DNA of 64,000 bases from assembly GCA_965224095.1 (NCBI GenBank), contig OZ245039.1:558001-622000 (forward strand), in the 5' to 3' direction. This document shows positions 1 to 12,087 of this stretch, piece by piece. The DNA is from JBPEWY01 sp965224095. Lineage in GTDB: Bacteria > Bacteroidota > Bacteroidia > Flavobacteriales > Flavobacteriaceae. The notes below the pieces were generated by a model. That model had not been told where the DNA came from. It was given only the letters and a program-made list of their open reading frames with translations, and made no database searches. Position numbers and translations under genes: made by a program. Numbering within the stretch: the first letter of the stretch is position 1; each line of letters opens with the position of its first letter.

Positions 1-1810
<1,810 letters not shown>

Positions 1811-2009
1811 TTTTTATTCTTTAGCTCTTTCTCGAGTTTTTCTCAAAAAAAAAAAATTGTAAATATTACTATATCTACTTCTCTCGTATTTTTTGTATAT
1901 CTCAATATGTCAATGACCTTTCTCGATAACGCTTTAATCGCTATCCGGATCCCTCCTGTTAAAAAAACAATCCAACGATGCTCTTTTTAACTCCATGAAG
2001 AATCCCTTG

Positions 2010-2083
2010 TGGAGAATATCGGAGTCGAACCGATGACCTCCTGCGTGCAAGGCAGGCGCTCTAGCCAGCTGAGCTAATTCCCC
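2010..2083 (-). tRNA. tRNA-Ala (anticodon UGC)
   Basis: A minus-strand cloverleaf of 74 nt. The acceptor stem is GGGGAAT/ATTCTCC (one G-T pair) with discriminator A. The D-loop reads AGCTCAGCTGG, the anticodon loop CTTGCAC is on a CCTGC/GCAGG stem, and the T-loop is GGTTCGACTCC. CCA is not encoded. It lies in the 16S-23S spacer, as in many bacterial rRNA operons. Confidence 0.97.
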
Positions 2084-2235
2084 ATATACTAGTGGTAGTA
2101 TATAGTCGTTAGTCGATAGTCAGTAGTAACCAGACAACAACTAATACCCAACTCCTAGAATTTCCTTCAGTATCTCAATATGAACTTCTTACAATCAATA
2201 ATCATCAATCTCAAATCAACAATCATCAATCTCAG

Positions 2236-2309
2236 TAGTCTCGGGCAGGCTCGAACTGCCGACCTCTACATTATCAGTGTAGCGCTCTAACCAGCTGAGC
2301 TACGAGACT
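2236..2309 (-). tRNA. tRNA-Ile (anticodon GAU)
   Basis: A minus-strand cloverleaf of 74 nt. The acceptor stem is AGTCTCG/CGAGACT with discriminator A. The anticodon loop CTGATAA is on a CTACA/TGTAG stem and the T-arm loop is GTTCGAGCC. CCA is not encoded. It is the first spacer tRNA after 16S; the order Ile then Ala is the common one. Confidence 0.97.
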
Positions 2310-2414
2310 TCCAGATTTATTTATTTATTAACAGCACTAAGCAAAACCTGTCCCTTCTCTTTTGTCTCAATTAAGAAAAGAACTATCTGATTGTATCTAT
2401 ACCATAATTTCTCT

Positions 2415-3939
<1,525 letters not shown>

Positions 3940-4328
3940 TGTCTGTTTATATCTCTATATACAATATAAATATTCCAACCAAATAAAAAACACTCTCCTT
4001 AGTTTAACTCAAAAAAAAGAACGGTCTTGCTTATTTTTTTTTGACCTCAAAAATCCATATCAATACAGATCCTTGAAAGTCGTGCTGTTAACAATATATC
4101 AATGAACTATCTCTTTCTTTATCTTCGCTCCTAAAAAGACAATCTTTATCATTCTCCCCCCAAAAGCGGGTGCAAATATAAGAACCCTTTTACTTCTCAA
4201 CAAAATAAATCTTAATCTTTTTGTTGATTAATTTTCAATTCTTTTATATCTACAAGAATATCAAATAATTACAAACATAAAAAAAAGGAAAGGGCATCTA
4301 ATATACTACATTTTCCAAGATGCTGCAA
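3940..4328. other. rRNA operon leader and intergenic region
   Basis: There is no gene in this stretch. It is an AT-rich leader between the rRNA promoter (4173-4205, minus strand) and 16S, containing runs such as a T9 tract near 4030. The remainder, up to the end of the convergently placed DUF4294 gene, shows no clear terminator. Confidence 0.6.
4173..4205 (-). promoter_or_regulatory. rRNA operon promoter (Bacteroidetes type)
   Basis: On the minus strand, TTTTG (4201-4205) is followed after 20 bases by TATATTTG (4173-4180), a perfect match to the Bacteroidetes -7 box TANNTTTG. An alternative -33 TTG sits at 4198-4200. Transcription would start near 4166, giving a leader of about 230 nt before 16S. 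Confidence 0.7.
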
Positions 4329-5012
4329 CTAATTTTTTTTAGTGGAATTTATGGACCATTTGTCAGTTAAAGAAGCATAATCAAAAGGAAGCGCACTAGA
4401 CTGTTTTTCAAGCTGGTAGGCGGCAAATGCCCTTTGCAAAATATCTTCAATGAGGTAGTCTTCCTGAACCATTTCAGGATCGTACTTTCTCTTTAAGGAA
4501 ATATCAAACATCTTGGCTGTAGAATTGTACCAGAATGCTCTCCACCCGCTCCTTAAATTTTTCACCAGATCGAAAGCCGTATTTCCCGTTTGCCTGTGAA
4601 TGAGTTTTACCAGTATCTGCCCCTCCGTTCGGGTTAGCTTTTTTAATTCGGCAGAAAATTCTCCTTCGATATATTTTTGAATTCGCCGGGTATATTTCTT
4701 CCTTTTGGACTTCGACTTAATTTGCACTAACCGTTCGTTTAATTCCGTTAAGCGCTCAGCCGCCAGTTTGGCATAGGGATATACCTTATGCGTTTTCCTC
4801 CTTAATATATAATACCTTAATTTTTCTTTATAAGACGAAAATTCAAGTTTACTAAAAACATACACTTCATCCAGTTCTATTGAACTCCTAAGAATAGAAT
4901 CTCCTTCCAGAATAATATATTGCTGCTCTAAAGAGTCTAAAGGTTGATCTTTTATCTGAGCATGTGTAAACACACAAAACTGTAGTAGTATGATCAGGGC
5001 TAAATTTCTCAT
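4329..5012 (-). CDS. DUF4294 domain-containing secreted protein
   Basis: A 227-residue protein with a clear signal peptide (hydrophobic core IILLQFCVFTHAQ), so probably exported to the periplasm or outer surface. Residues about 65-200 match my recollection of DUF4294, a Bacteroidetes family of unknown function, with a Lys/Arg-rich middle (KSKSKRKKYTRR) and a Trp/aromatic block near GWRAFWYN. In flavobacteria the family commonly neighbours the M42 peptidase gene found here, divergently oriented. No catalytic motif is visible. A candidate -7 box lies 26 nt upstream. Confidence 0.85.
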   Translation of the reverse strand: MRNLALIILLQFCVFTHAQIKDQPLDSLEQQYIILEGDSILRSSIELDEVYVFSKLEFSSYKEKLRYYILRRKTHKVYPYAKLAAERLTELNERLVQIKSKSKRKKYTRRIQKYIEGEFSAELKKLTRTEGQILVKLIHRQTGNTAFDLVKNLRSGWRAFWYNSTAKMFDISLKRKYDPEMVQEDYLIEDILQRAFAAYQLEKQSSALPFDYASLTDKWSINSTKKN

Positions 5013-5038
5013 GGCTTTTCCATAATCTAAAATCGTTC

Positions 5039-5046
5039 CAAAATTA
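5039..5046 (-). promoter_or_regulatory. Candidate -7 box for the DUF4294 gene
   Basis: On the minus strand TAATTTTG matches TANNTTTG exactly, 26 nt before the start codon. No good -33 TTTG is present at the usual distance, so this is tentative. Confidence 0.3.
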
Positions 5047-5118
5047 CTAATAAAGCTCTTGTTAGCTATTAAATAAATGTGAATATTCTTATTTTCGTGC
5101 GATATAAATTATTCTGTT

Positions 5119-6207
5119 ATGGCTAAAAAAAGTATACTTAATAAAAAATCAATTGATTTTCTGGAGCAATATTTAAACAATGCCGCACCAACCGGATACG
5201 AATGGGAAGGTCAGAAAATCTGGATGAAATACCTGAAACCCTATGTCGATGAATTTATTACAGACACTTATGGTACAGCCGTCGGGGTTATTAATCCGAA
5301 GGCCAAATACAAAGTGGTTATCGAAGGGCATTCCGACGAAATTTCCTGGTATGTTAATTACATTACCGACAACGGCTTGCTTTATGTAATAAGGAATGGT
5401 GGTAGCGATCATCAAATAGCTCCCTCTAAGTGGGTAAATATCCATACAAAAAAAGGAATCGTGAAAGGTGTCTTCGGGTGGCCGGCTATCCATACCCGTA
5501 ATCGGGCCAAGGAAGAACCTCCCAAACTGGATAATATCTTTATTGATATAGGAGCTAAAGACAAAGAAGAAGTAGAGAAAATGGGAGTCCATGTAGGCTG
5601 TGTTATCACTTATCCGGATACATTCCATATCTTGAATAACGATAAGTTTATTTGCCGAGCTATTGATAATCGTGCCGGTGGTTTTATGATTGCCGAAGTT
5701 GCCCGGTTACTCCATCAAAATAAGAAAAAGCTCCCGTTTGGTTTATATATTACCAATTCGGTTCAGGAAGAAATTGGCCTTCGGGGAGCCGAAATGATCA
5801 CCCAGACCATCAAACCTGATGTGGCCATTGTTACCGATGTATGCCACGACACCACCACTCCGATGATCGACAAGAAAAAGCAGGGAGAGACCGCCATAGG
5901 AAAAGGTCCTGTTATTTCGTATGCACCCGCCGTACAGAACAAACTGAGGGAATTGATTATAGATACTGCGGAGGCTCAAAAAATACCTTTTCAGCGTATG
6001 GCTTCCTCCAGATTTACGGGAACCGATACCGATGCCTTTGCCTATAGTAACGGTGGCGTAGCTTCGGCTCTTATCTCATTACCGCTTAGATATATGCATA
6101 CTACCGTTGAAATGGTTCACAGGGAAGATGTGGAAAACGTTATCAAACTTATTTATGAGACATTGCTTCAAATAAAACCTGGAGATACCTTTAGTTACTT
6201 TGATTGA
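5119..6207 (+). CDS. M42 family metallopeptidase (glutamyl aminopeptidase-like)
   Basis: This is a 362-residue cytosolic di-metal aminopeptidase of the M42 family (tetrahedral TET-type enzymes), which trims N-terminal residues from peptides. The metal ligands can be placed: H71 in EGHSDE, D183 in IDNRAGG, E218 in QEEIGLRGAE (E217 as general base), D240 in VTDVCHD and H327 in RYMHTT. The length is typical. It heads a plus-strand run with NUDIX (30-nt gap) and the carboxylase genes. The substrate cannot be deduced. The start ATG follows an AT-rich leader without an obvious Shine-Dalgarno, as usual in Bacteroidetes. Confidence 0.93.
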   Translation: MAKKSILNKKSIDFLEQYLNNAAPTGYEWEGQKIWMKYLKPYVDEFITDTYGTAVGVINPKAKYKVVIEGHSDEISWYVNYITDNGLLYVIRNGGSDHQIAPSKWVNIHTKKGIVKGVFGWPAIHTRNRAKEEPPKLDNIFIDIGAKDKEEVEKMGVHVGCVITYPDTFHILNNDKFICRAIDNRAGGFMIAEVARLLHQNKKKLPFGLYITNSVQEEIGLRGAEMITQTIKPDVAIVTDVCHDTTTPMIDKKKQGETAIGKGPVISYAPAVQNKLRELIIDTAEAQKIPFQRMASSRFTGTDTDAFAYSNGGVASALISLPLRYMHTTVEMVHREDVENVIKLIYETLLQIKPGDTFSYFD

Positions 6208-6237
6208 TTCAATAAATCCGTTTCCCGAAAGTGAATA

Positions 6238-6774
6238 ATGAAAGTTGAATTTGTTGATATCCTTGATTCTCAGGGCAATTATACCGGACGTACATGCTCT
6301 AAAAAAGAAGCGCATGTAAAAGGCTATTTTCACCCCACGGTACACGTCTGGATATATACCAGGAACAGAGAAGTACTTTTTCAAAAACGATCGGTAACTA
6401 AAGATACCTTTCCCGGCCGCTGGGATGTTTCTGCGGCAGGTCATGTACATGCCGGAGAACGTATTGAAGATGCTGCATTGCGAGAAGTACAGGAAGAACT
6501 AGGTTTAATCCTGGCGCCGGAAGATCTGGTTAAAACCGGTGTTTTTAAATCGGAGTGCCATCATGAAAACAAAATAATAGACCGGGAATTTCATCATACC
6601 TTTTTGGTACTGTATCGGGCCAGACATGGCGATTTTATATTACAGGAAGACGAAGTGGAAGCCATTCGGTTTATCCCCGTAAATGAAGTTCTGGAAACGC
6701 CTTTTTATTCGCAACTAGTTCCCAACGAAATTAAATACTACCGGGAGATCATGGATAGAATCAAACAACTTTAG
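6238..6774 (+). CDS. NUDIX hydrolase (IPP isomerase/YfcD-like subgroup)
   Basis: A 178-residue protein with a complete Nudix box at residues 68-90: G68-x5-E74-x7-R82-E-V-Q-E-E-L-G-L, the Mg-binding helix of pyrophosphohydrolases. The N-terminus (VDILDSQGNYTGRT) and WDVSAAGHV resemble the IDI-like/YfcD group, where the domain can act as a hydrolase or, in IDI, as an isomerase. Nothing in the sequence fixes the substrate. It follows the M42 gene closely and precedes the BCCP gene by 64 nt. Family is secure, function is not. Confidence 0.9.
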   Translation: MKVEFVDILDSQGNYTGRTCSKKEAHVKGYFHPTVHVWIYTRNREVLFQKRSVTKDTFPGRWDVSAAGHVHAGERIEDAALREVQEELGLILAPEDLVKTGVFKSECHHENKIIDREFHHTFLVLYRARHGDFILQEDEVEAIRFIPVNEVLETPFYSQLVPNEIKYYREIMDRIKQL

Positions 6775-6838
6775 GGAGCATGATCATTTAAAAATAAATT
6801 GATTGGTTATATTTACTAATTCTAACCTATATCATTTA

Positions 6839-7324
6839 ATGAATAGTATTAAATACGTACGCATCAACAACGAAACCCGGGCAGATTTCGATCAGGAGAG
6901 CCTGAAAGATATAGATCTTGCAGAGACTTCTCCGGGTGTATATCATATTCTTAAAGAAAACCGTTCTTTTACAGCCAGGATTCTGACTTCAGACTTTAAC
7001 AAAAAACGGTATGCAGTTCAGGTAAATAATTCCATCTATCAAATTGATCTTGTCAACGAACTCGATGTATTAATTGATAAAATGGGGTTTACATCCGGTT
7101 CTTCCAAACAGGTAAAAAACATTAAAGCGCCCATGCCGGGCTTAATTCTGGATATTTTGGTGGATCACGGCTCCGAGGTAAAGGAAGGAGATTCTATTCT
7201 TATTCTGGAAGCTATGAAAATGGAAAATATCATAGCGTCTCCACGCGATGGCGTTATAAAAACTGTGGCTTCCATAAAAGGAGATGCCATTGAAAAGGGG
7301 CAACTGTTAATAGAGTTTGAATAA
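6839..7324 (+). CDS. Biotin carboxyl carrier protein of acyl-CoA carboxylase
   Basis: A 162-residue biotinyl-domain protein. The biotin attachment motif AMKMEN places the biotinylated lysine at K128, 34 residues from the C-terminus, the canonical spacing. The hinge APMPG is present at the start of the lipoyl/biotinyl fold. The reading frame is open upstream to 6803, but MNSIKYVRI at 6839 is a better start because the extra 12 residues are non-conserved leader. It forms an operon with the biotin carboxylase and carboxyltransferase genes and would carry CO2 between them. Confidence 0.93.
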   Translation: MNSIKYVRINNETRADFDQESLKDIDLAETSPGVYHILKENRSFTARILTSDFNKKRYAVQVNNSIYQIDLVNELDVLIDKMGFTSGSSKQVKNIKAPMPGLILDILVDHGSEVKEGDSILILEAMKMENIIASPRDGVIKTVASIKGDAIEKGQLLIEFE

Positions 7325-7385
7325 TTTTTTCAAATTCCCAAAAACCAATGGTTATTCTCAATAAATAATGCACTAAAAACTTATC

Positions 7386-8828
7386 ATGAAAAAAATACTC
7401 ATAGCAAATCGAGGTGAAATTGCAGTCAGGGTAATGCAAACGGCCAGAAAAATGGGGATTAAAACGGTTGCCGTGTATTCTACTGCCGACAGATATGCAC
7501 CTCATGTAAAGATGGCTGATGAAGCTATATGTATTGGTCCTCCCCCCTCTTCCGAATCGTATTTACAGGGAGATCGCATTATCGAGGCAGCTAAAGATTT
7601 GGGAGCCGATGCTATTCATCCCGGTTATGGTTTTTTAAGTGAAAATGCGGCCTTTGCAGAAAACGTTGAAAAAAACGGTTTGATTTTTATCGGACCTAAA
7701 TCGAAGGCCATACAAATTATGGGAAGTAAACTGGCCGCTAAAGAAGCCGTTAAGAAGTACAATATCCCTATGGTTCCCGGAATCGATAAAGCGATCACCG
7801 ATGTCTCTAAAGCGAAGAAAATAGCAAACGAGATCGGCTTTCCGGTGCTGATAAAAGCTTCTGCCGGGGGTGGAGGAAAGGGAATGCGAATCGTGGCATC
7901 TGAAAACGAACTGGAATCGCAGATGAAAAGAGCTATCAGTGAAGCTACCTCTGCTTTCGGTGATGGTTCGGTATTTATAGAAAAATATGTAAGCTCTCCG
8001 AGGCATATTGAAGTTCAGATTATGGCAGATACCCATGGTAACATTGTGCATCTGTTTGAACGGGAGTGCAGTGTTCAGAGGCGGCACCAAAAAGTAGTGG
8101 AAGAAGCCCCCTCTTCGATACTGAGCCCGGAACTGAGAAAACAAATGGGCGAAGCTGCTGTAAAAGTAGCGAGATCCTGTGATTATATTGGTGCGGGCAC
8201 TGTTGAATTTTTAATGGATGAGCAGCATAATTTCTACTTTTTGGAAATGAATACACGCCTCCAGGTAGAGCATCCGGTTACAGAGCTCATCACCGGTGTC
8301 GATCTTGTTGAAATGCAAATACGGGTAGCGCGGGGTGAAGTACTTCCCATAACTCAGGATGCGCTGCGTATTACAGGGCATGCGGTGGAATTAAGAGTAT
8401 ATGCCGAAGATCCGCTAAATGACTTTCTGCCCAGTGTAGGGCATCTTGAAAAGTATCAAATACCCAAAGGAGAGGGAATTCGGGTGGATAATGGTTTTGA
8501 GGAAGGTATGGACATTCCTATTTATTACGATCCTATGATGGCCAAACTTATCGCTTACGGAAAAAATAGAATGGAGGCCATAAACCGGATGTGCAGCGCT
8601 ATTGAACATTATAAAATTGAAGGGGTAAAAACCACGCTTCCTTTTGGAACCTTCGTCTTTGAACACGAAGCCTTCCGCTCGGGAAATTTTGATACGCATT
8701 TTGTAAAAAAATACTATTCGCCCGAAAGTATTCGGAAAGAAATGAAGGAAGAGGCAAATATTGCAGCTTATGTTGCCCTGAAACAATACCTGAAAGATCA
8801 GAGCACCCTTAAAGTCCCCAATTCATAA
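7386..8828 (+). CDS. accC: Acetyl/propionyl-CoA carboxylase, biotin carboxylase subunit
   Basis: A 480-residue ATP-grasp enzyme that carboxylates biotin on BCCP using ATP and bicarbonate. The N-terminal domain starts KKILIANRGEIAVRV. The glycine-rich ATP loop ASAGGGGKGM is at about residues 159-168. ECSVQRRHQKVVEEAP and EMNTRLQVEHPVTE are the hallmark catalytic blocks. It is slightly longer than fatty-acid AccC (about 450). With its BCCP and a 513-residue carboxyltransferase next door, it more likely serves a propionyl/acyl-CoA carboxylase than fatty-acid synthesis. The symbol is by family. Confidence 0.94.
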   Translation: MKKILIANRGEIAVRVMQTARKMGIKTVAVYSTADRYAPHVKMADEAICIGPPPSSESYLQGDRIIEAAKDLGADAIHPGYGFLSENAAFAENVEKNGLIFIGPKSKAIQIMGSKLAAKEAVKKYNIPMVPGIDKAITDVSKAKKIANEIGFPVLIKASAGGGGKGMRIVASENELESQMKRAISEATSAFGDGSVFIEKYVSSPRHIEVQIMADTHGNIVHLFERECSVQRRHQKVVEEAPSSILSPELRKQMGEAAVKVARSCDYIGAGTVEFLMDEQHNFYFLEMNTRLQVEHPVTELITGVDLVEMQIRVARGEVLPITQDALRITGHAVELRVYAEDPLNDFLPSVGHLEKYQIPKGEGIRVDNGFEEGMDIPIYYDPMMAKLIAYGKNRMEAINRMCSAIEHYKIEGVKTTLPFGTFVFEHEAFRSGNFDTHFVKKYYSPESIRKEMKEEANIAAYVALKQYLKDQSTLKVPNS

Positions 8829-8837
8829 ACAAATTAT

Positions 8838-10379
8838 ATGGATTCAAAAATAAAAAAGCTCAACGAGAAACTGGCAAAGGCTCACCTGGGAGGAGGTGAA
8901 CAACGCATAGAAAAACAACATGCCAAACAAAAACTTACGGCCCGGGAACGTGTAACCTATTTATTGGATGAAGGTTCTTTCGAGGAAATTGGGGCTTTGG
9001 TAACACATCGTACCAAAGATTTTGGTATGGATAATCAAAAGTTTTACGGAGATGGTGTAGTAACCGGTTATGGTACCATAGAGGGGCGACTGGTTTATAT
9101 ATTTGCCCAGGATTTTACCGTTTTTGGTGGTTCGCTTTCCGAAACACATGCTGAAAAAATTTGTAAGATCATGGATCTCGCCGTCAGTGTCGGAGCTCCT
9201 TTAATTGGTTTAAACGATTCCGGCGGGGCCAGAATTCAGGAAGGAGTTCGCTCGCTCGGAGGCTATGCAGATATCTTTTACAGAAACGTACAGGCTTCGG
9301 GAGTCATCCCTCAAATTTCAGCTATTATGGGACCTTGTGCGGGAGGGGCCGTTTATTCTCCGGCCATGACCGATTTTACCATAATGGTACAGGACACCAG
9401 CTATATGTTTGTCACGGGACCCAATGTGGTAAAAACAGTTACCAATGAGGAAGTTACTTCAGAAGAACTGGGCGGGGCCAGCACACATTCCACCAAATCG
9501 GGAGTGGCACATATTACCGCTGCCAACGATGTGGAGTGCCTGGAGGATATAAAAAGATTACTGGCTTATATACCTCAAAACAATACCGAAACAACTGCGG
9601 CACTACCGTATGAGGTAAAAGAAGAATACCGGGAGGAGCTTTCTCAAATTGTTCCGGATAATCCCAACAAGCCTTATGATATGCACGAGGTAATTTCAGG
9701 GATTATTGATCCGGATTCGTTTTACGAAATCCATAGGGATTATGCCGAGAATATTATTGTAGGGTTTGCCCGGCTGGCAGGAAGAAGTATAGGTATCATT
9801 GCCAATCAACCTATGTATCTGGCAGGGGTACTGGACGTAAACAGCTCAAAAAAAGCGGCTCGTTTTACCCGGTTTTGTGATTGTTTCAATATTCCGTTAC
9901 TGGTGCTTGAAGATGTACCGGGATTTCTTCCGGGAACCGATCAGGAATGGAATGGTATTATTGTTCATGGGGCCAAACTTCTCTATGCTTTAAGTGAAGC
10001 AACCGTCCCCAGGGTAACTGTTATTACACGGAAAGCCTATGGAGGCGCCTACGATGTGATGAACTCCAAACACATCGGTGCCGATATGAATTTTGCATGG
10101 CCTACCGCCGAGATTGCCGTAATGGGTGCTAAGGGAGCAGCCGAGATTATTTTTAAAAATGAAATTAAAAACGCCGACGATCCGGAAGCCAAATGGAAAG
10201 AAAAAGAAGCCGAATATGCCGAGCTGTTTGCCAATCCGTATAGCGCAGCAGAACGCGGATTTATCGATGAAGTAATCCTTCCAAAAGATACACGCCGAAA
10301 GCTTATCAAAGCCTTTGCTATGCTTGAAAATAAAAAAGCAGACCGGCCTAAACGGAAACACGGAAATATTCCTTTGTAA
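8838..10379 (+). CDS. Acyl-CoA carboxylase carboxyltransferase (propionyl-CoA carboxylase beta-like)
   Basis: A 513-residue fused-type carboxyltransferase that transfers CO2 from biotin to acyl-CoA. Two crotonase-like halves are recognisable: the N-terminal one has GLNDSGGARIQEGV and GPCAGGAVYSPA, the C-terminal one has LEDVPGFLPGTDQEW and RKAYGGAYDVM. This matches the PccB family in length and motifs. The gap to the biotin carboxylase gene is 9 nt, so the two are almost certainly co-transcribed. Propionyl-CoA is the likeliest substrate, but acetyl-CoA or other short acyl-CoAs cannot be excluded. Confidence 0.94.
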   Translation: MDSKIKKLNEKLAKAHLGGGEQRIEKQHAKQKLTARERVTYLLDEGSFEEIGALVTHRTKDFGMDNQKFYGDGVVTGYGTIEGRLVYIFAQDFTVFGGSLSETHAEKICKIMDLAVSVGAPLIGLNDSGGARIQEGVRSLGGYADIFYRNVQASGVIPQISAIMGPCAGGAVYSPAMTDFTIMVQDTSYMFVTGPNVVKTVTNEEVTSEELGGASTHSTKSGVAHITAANDVECLEDIKRLLAYIPQNNTETTAALPYEVKEEYREELSQIVPDNPNKPYDMHEVISGIIDPDSFYEIHRDYAENIIVGFARLAGRSIGIIANQPMYLAGVLDVNSSKKAARFTRFCDCFNIPLLVLEDVPGFLPGTDQEWNGIIVHGAKLLYALSEATVPRVTVITRKAYGGAYDVMNSKHIGADMNFAWPTAEIAVMGAKGAAEIIFKNEIKNADDPEAKWKEKEAEYAELFANPYSAAERGFIDEVILPKDTRRKLIKAFAMLENKKADRPKRKHGNIPL

Positions 10380-10385
10380 ACTGCG

Positions 10386-10832
10386 TTAGGCGTCCAGTAA
10401 CCTCCGATGGTAATTTATCTGTCCCAGGTGATATGATAAATGAGCCAGCAGGTGCGTTAAAAAATATGCTGTAGTCATTTTTTCCGGAAATACCCTGTGT
10501 GTATATTCAGCTTCCAGGGTTTCGGGGGTCAGTGCCTTTAGCGTAACCACAACAATTTCCATGACTTCCTCTATTTGCCTGATTAGCTCCTCTCGCGGAA
10601 CGTCCTTCAAAGAAAACTCTTTATCACGCTGCCTGATATATCCGGTACCTCCCAGGTTTGCTCCTATAAAAGTATTGAGGTTACCAACCAAATGGAGGCA
10701 CAGGTTTCCAGCACAATTGGTAACTTCTTTATCAGTTTTCCATAGGTTTGCTTCCTTTTTGTAAAGCAGGATCTCTGCTTTGAGTTTTTTTAGGTCGCGA
10801 TCAAAAAGTTTAGCCAGTGTTTCGGTAAGCAT
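10386..10832 (-). CDS. DinB-superfamily protein (DUF1572-like)
   Basis: A 148-residue all-helical protein with the layout of the DinB/YfiT four-helix bundle: a start such as LFDRDLKKLKAEI, an LCLHLVGNLNTFIG helix, and a C-terminal HLLAHLSYHLGQINYHRR helix rich in histidines. Such His residues bind a divalent metal in family members. Members include thiol transferases, and many have no assigned role. It ends 6 nt from the convergent carboxyltransferase gene and starts 10 nt downstream of the amidohydrolase stop, so it is probably co-transcribed with the latter. Confidence 0.8.
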   Translation of the reverse strand: MLTETLAKLFDRDLKKLKAEILLYKKEANLWKTDKEVTNCAGNLCLHLVGNLNTFIGANLGGTGYIRQRDKEFSLKDVPREELIRQIEEVMEIVVVTLKALTPETLEAEYTHRVFPEKMTTAYFLTHLLAHLSYHLGQINYHRRLLDA

Positions 10833-10842
10833 ATATGTAATT

Positions 10843-11931
10843 TTAATTAGGAAATAAACTTTTATCTAATCCCGGAACAATGCGCAATGCATTTTGGTAA
10901 TACACCTTTTTAAGCACTTCATCCGGGAGGTCCAGGCCATACATGGCCCAAAATGCATGATATTTTTTATGATACGGGAAGTATTCATCGGCTGATTCAA
11001 GTACTCTGAAGTAGGTAGGGAATTCTTCAGGTTTCCAACTGTCTTTTCCAAATAAAATTCTGTCCTGATATTTAATAAAGAATGCTTTTGCCATTCTCGG
11101 TTGCCTTCCCAGTTCTGCTATAATTGCGCCAATCCCCACATGCATATTTGGTATTTCATCGAGCAGTTTTCCCAAAGTACCAAGATCATTGGCATACCAA
11201 CCCATATGAGCATTGATAAAGGAAGTATTGGGGTGTTTTTTAAACATTCGGTGCTGCTCTGCAATTATTTGCTCCCAGGGAGCCGGATTTGTATCACTCC
11301 GTTTGCGCCTTGGGTGCGTTTTAAGCTCCAGCCATCTTTCGTTATCACCATCAAAATCATCCCAAAAAGATCTGGGATCGGCCGAATGAATAAGAACCGG
11401 TATTCCCAGCTCCCCGCATTTCGTCCAAATAGGGTCTAAACGCGCGTCATCAATAGCCAATCGGTTTCCCAGCGCATCTTTATTATACATACCCAGGCTT
11501 TTATATACCTTAAGCCCGCGGGCACCGCTTTTTACATCTTCTTCAAGCTGAGCCACCGTTTTTTCAATCCATCCCTCCTTCCCTGCTCCCTCAAAACTGA
11601 TATTGGCAAAAACCACAAATCTGTTTGGGAAATGGTTTGCAATATTTTTAACCGATTTTTTCAAATCAGCACCCGAACGTCCGCTAAGGTTTACCATTAT
11701 TCCCATGTTAAGGGTGTCCATAGCAGCCACTACTGGCTGCAAATCCTGTGTAGGCATACGGTACTGATGCCCGTGAATATCGATAAAAGGATATTTGGCT
11801 TTTTTAATTATTTTTCCGGGAACCACCAACGTGGATTTCGGATTGTATTCTTCAAAAGTAAGTTCCTGGGGATAAAGGCAAGTTGATAGTATTACAGCTA
11901 TTACAGTACTGCAGGTTATTTTGGTTGTCAT
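10843..11931 (-). CDS. Secreted amidohydrolase-family protein
   Basis: This is a TIM-barrel metal-dependent hydrolase of the Amidohydro_2 type. DIHGHQY gives the HxH-like metal pair, IHSADP and NAHMGWYAND supply further histidines, and FGKDSW carries the late Asp. The frame is open to 11949, but MTTKITCSTVIAVIL at 11931 starts a plausible signal peptide ending near LYPQ, so export is likely. The gene is followed 10 nt later by the DinB-like gene. Substrate is unknown; related families hydrolyse or decarboxylate small cyclic or aromatic acids. Confidence 0.82.
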   Translation of the reverse strand: MTTKITCSTVIAVILSTCLYPQELTFEEYNPKSTLVVPGKIIKKAKYPFIDIHGHQYRMPTQDLQPVVAAMDTLNMGIMVNLSGRSGADLKKSVKNIANHFPNRFVVFANISFEGAGKEGWIEKTVAQLEEDVKSGARGLKVYKSLGMYNKDALGNRLAIDDARLDPIWTKCGELGIPVLIHSADPRSFWDDFDGDNERWLELKTHPRRKRSDTNPAPWEQIIAEQHRMFKKHPNTSFINAHMGWYANDLGTLGKLLDEIPNMHVGIGAIIAELGRQPRMAKAFFIKYQDRILFGKDSWKPEEFPTYFRVLESADEYFPYHKKYHAFWAMYGLDLPDEVLKKVYYQNALRIVPGLDKSLFPN

Positions 11932-12074
11932 AATACGGTTTTGATCCACTAAAATACTAATAACCGTATTTCCGGATTCTAATTTTAGGACGGGTTTAAC
12001 ATGTTTGATTGTATTATTCCATAATTCTTATACCATTCATTTATAGCATGGGCCATTAACAATTTTTAATACCC

Positions 12075-12082
12075 TACTTTTG
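12075..12082 (+). promoter_or_regulatory. Candidate -7 box for the MFS exporter gene
   Basis: TACTTTTG matches TANNTTTG and ends 5 nt before the ATG. Transcription would begin at or near the start codon, implying a leaderless or nearly leaderless mRNA. No clear -33 box is visible. Confidence 0.35.
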
Positions 12083-12087
12083 TAGGC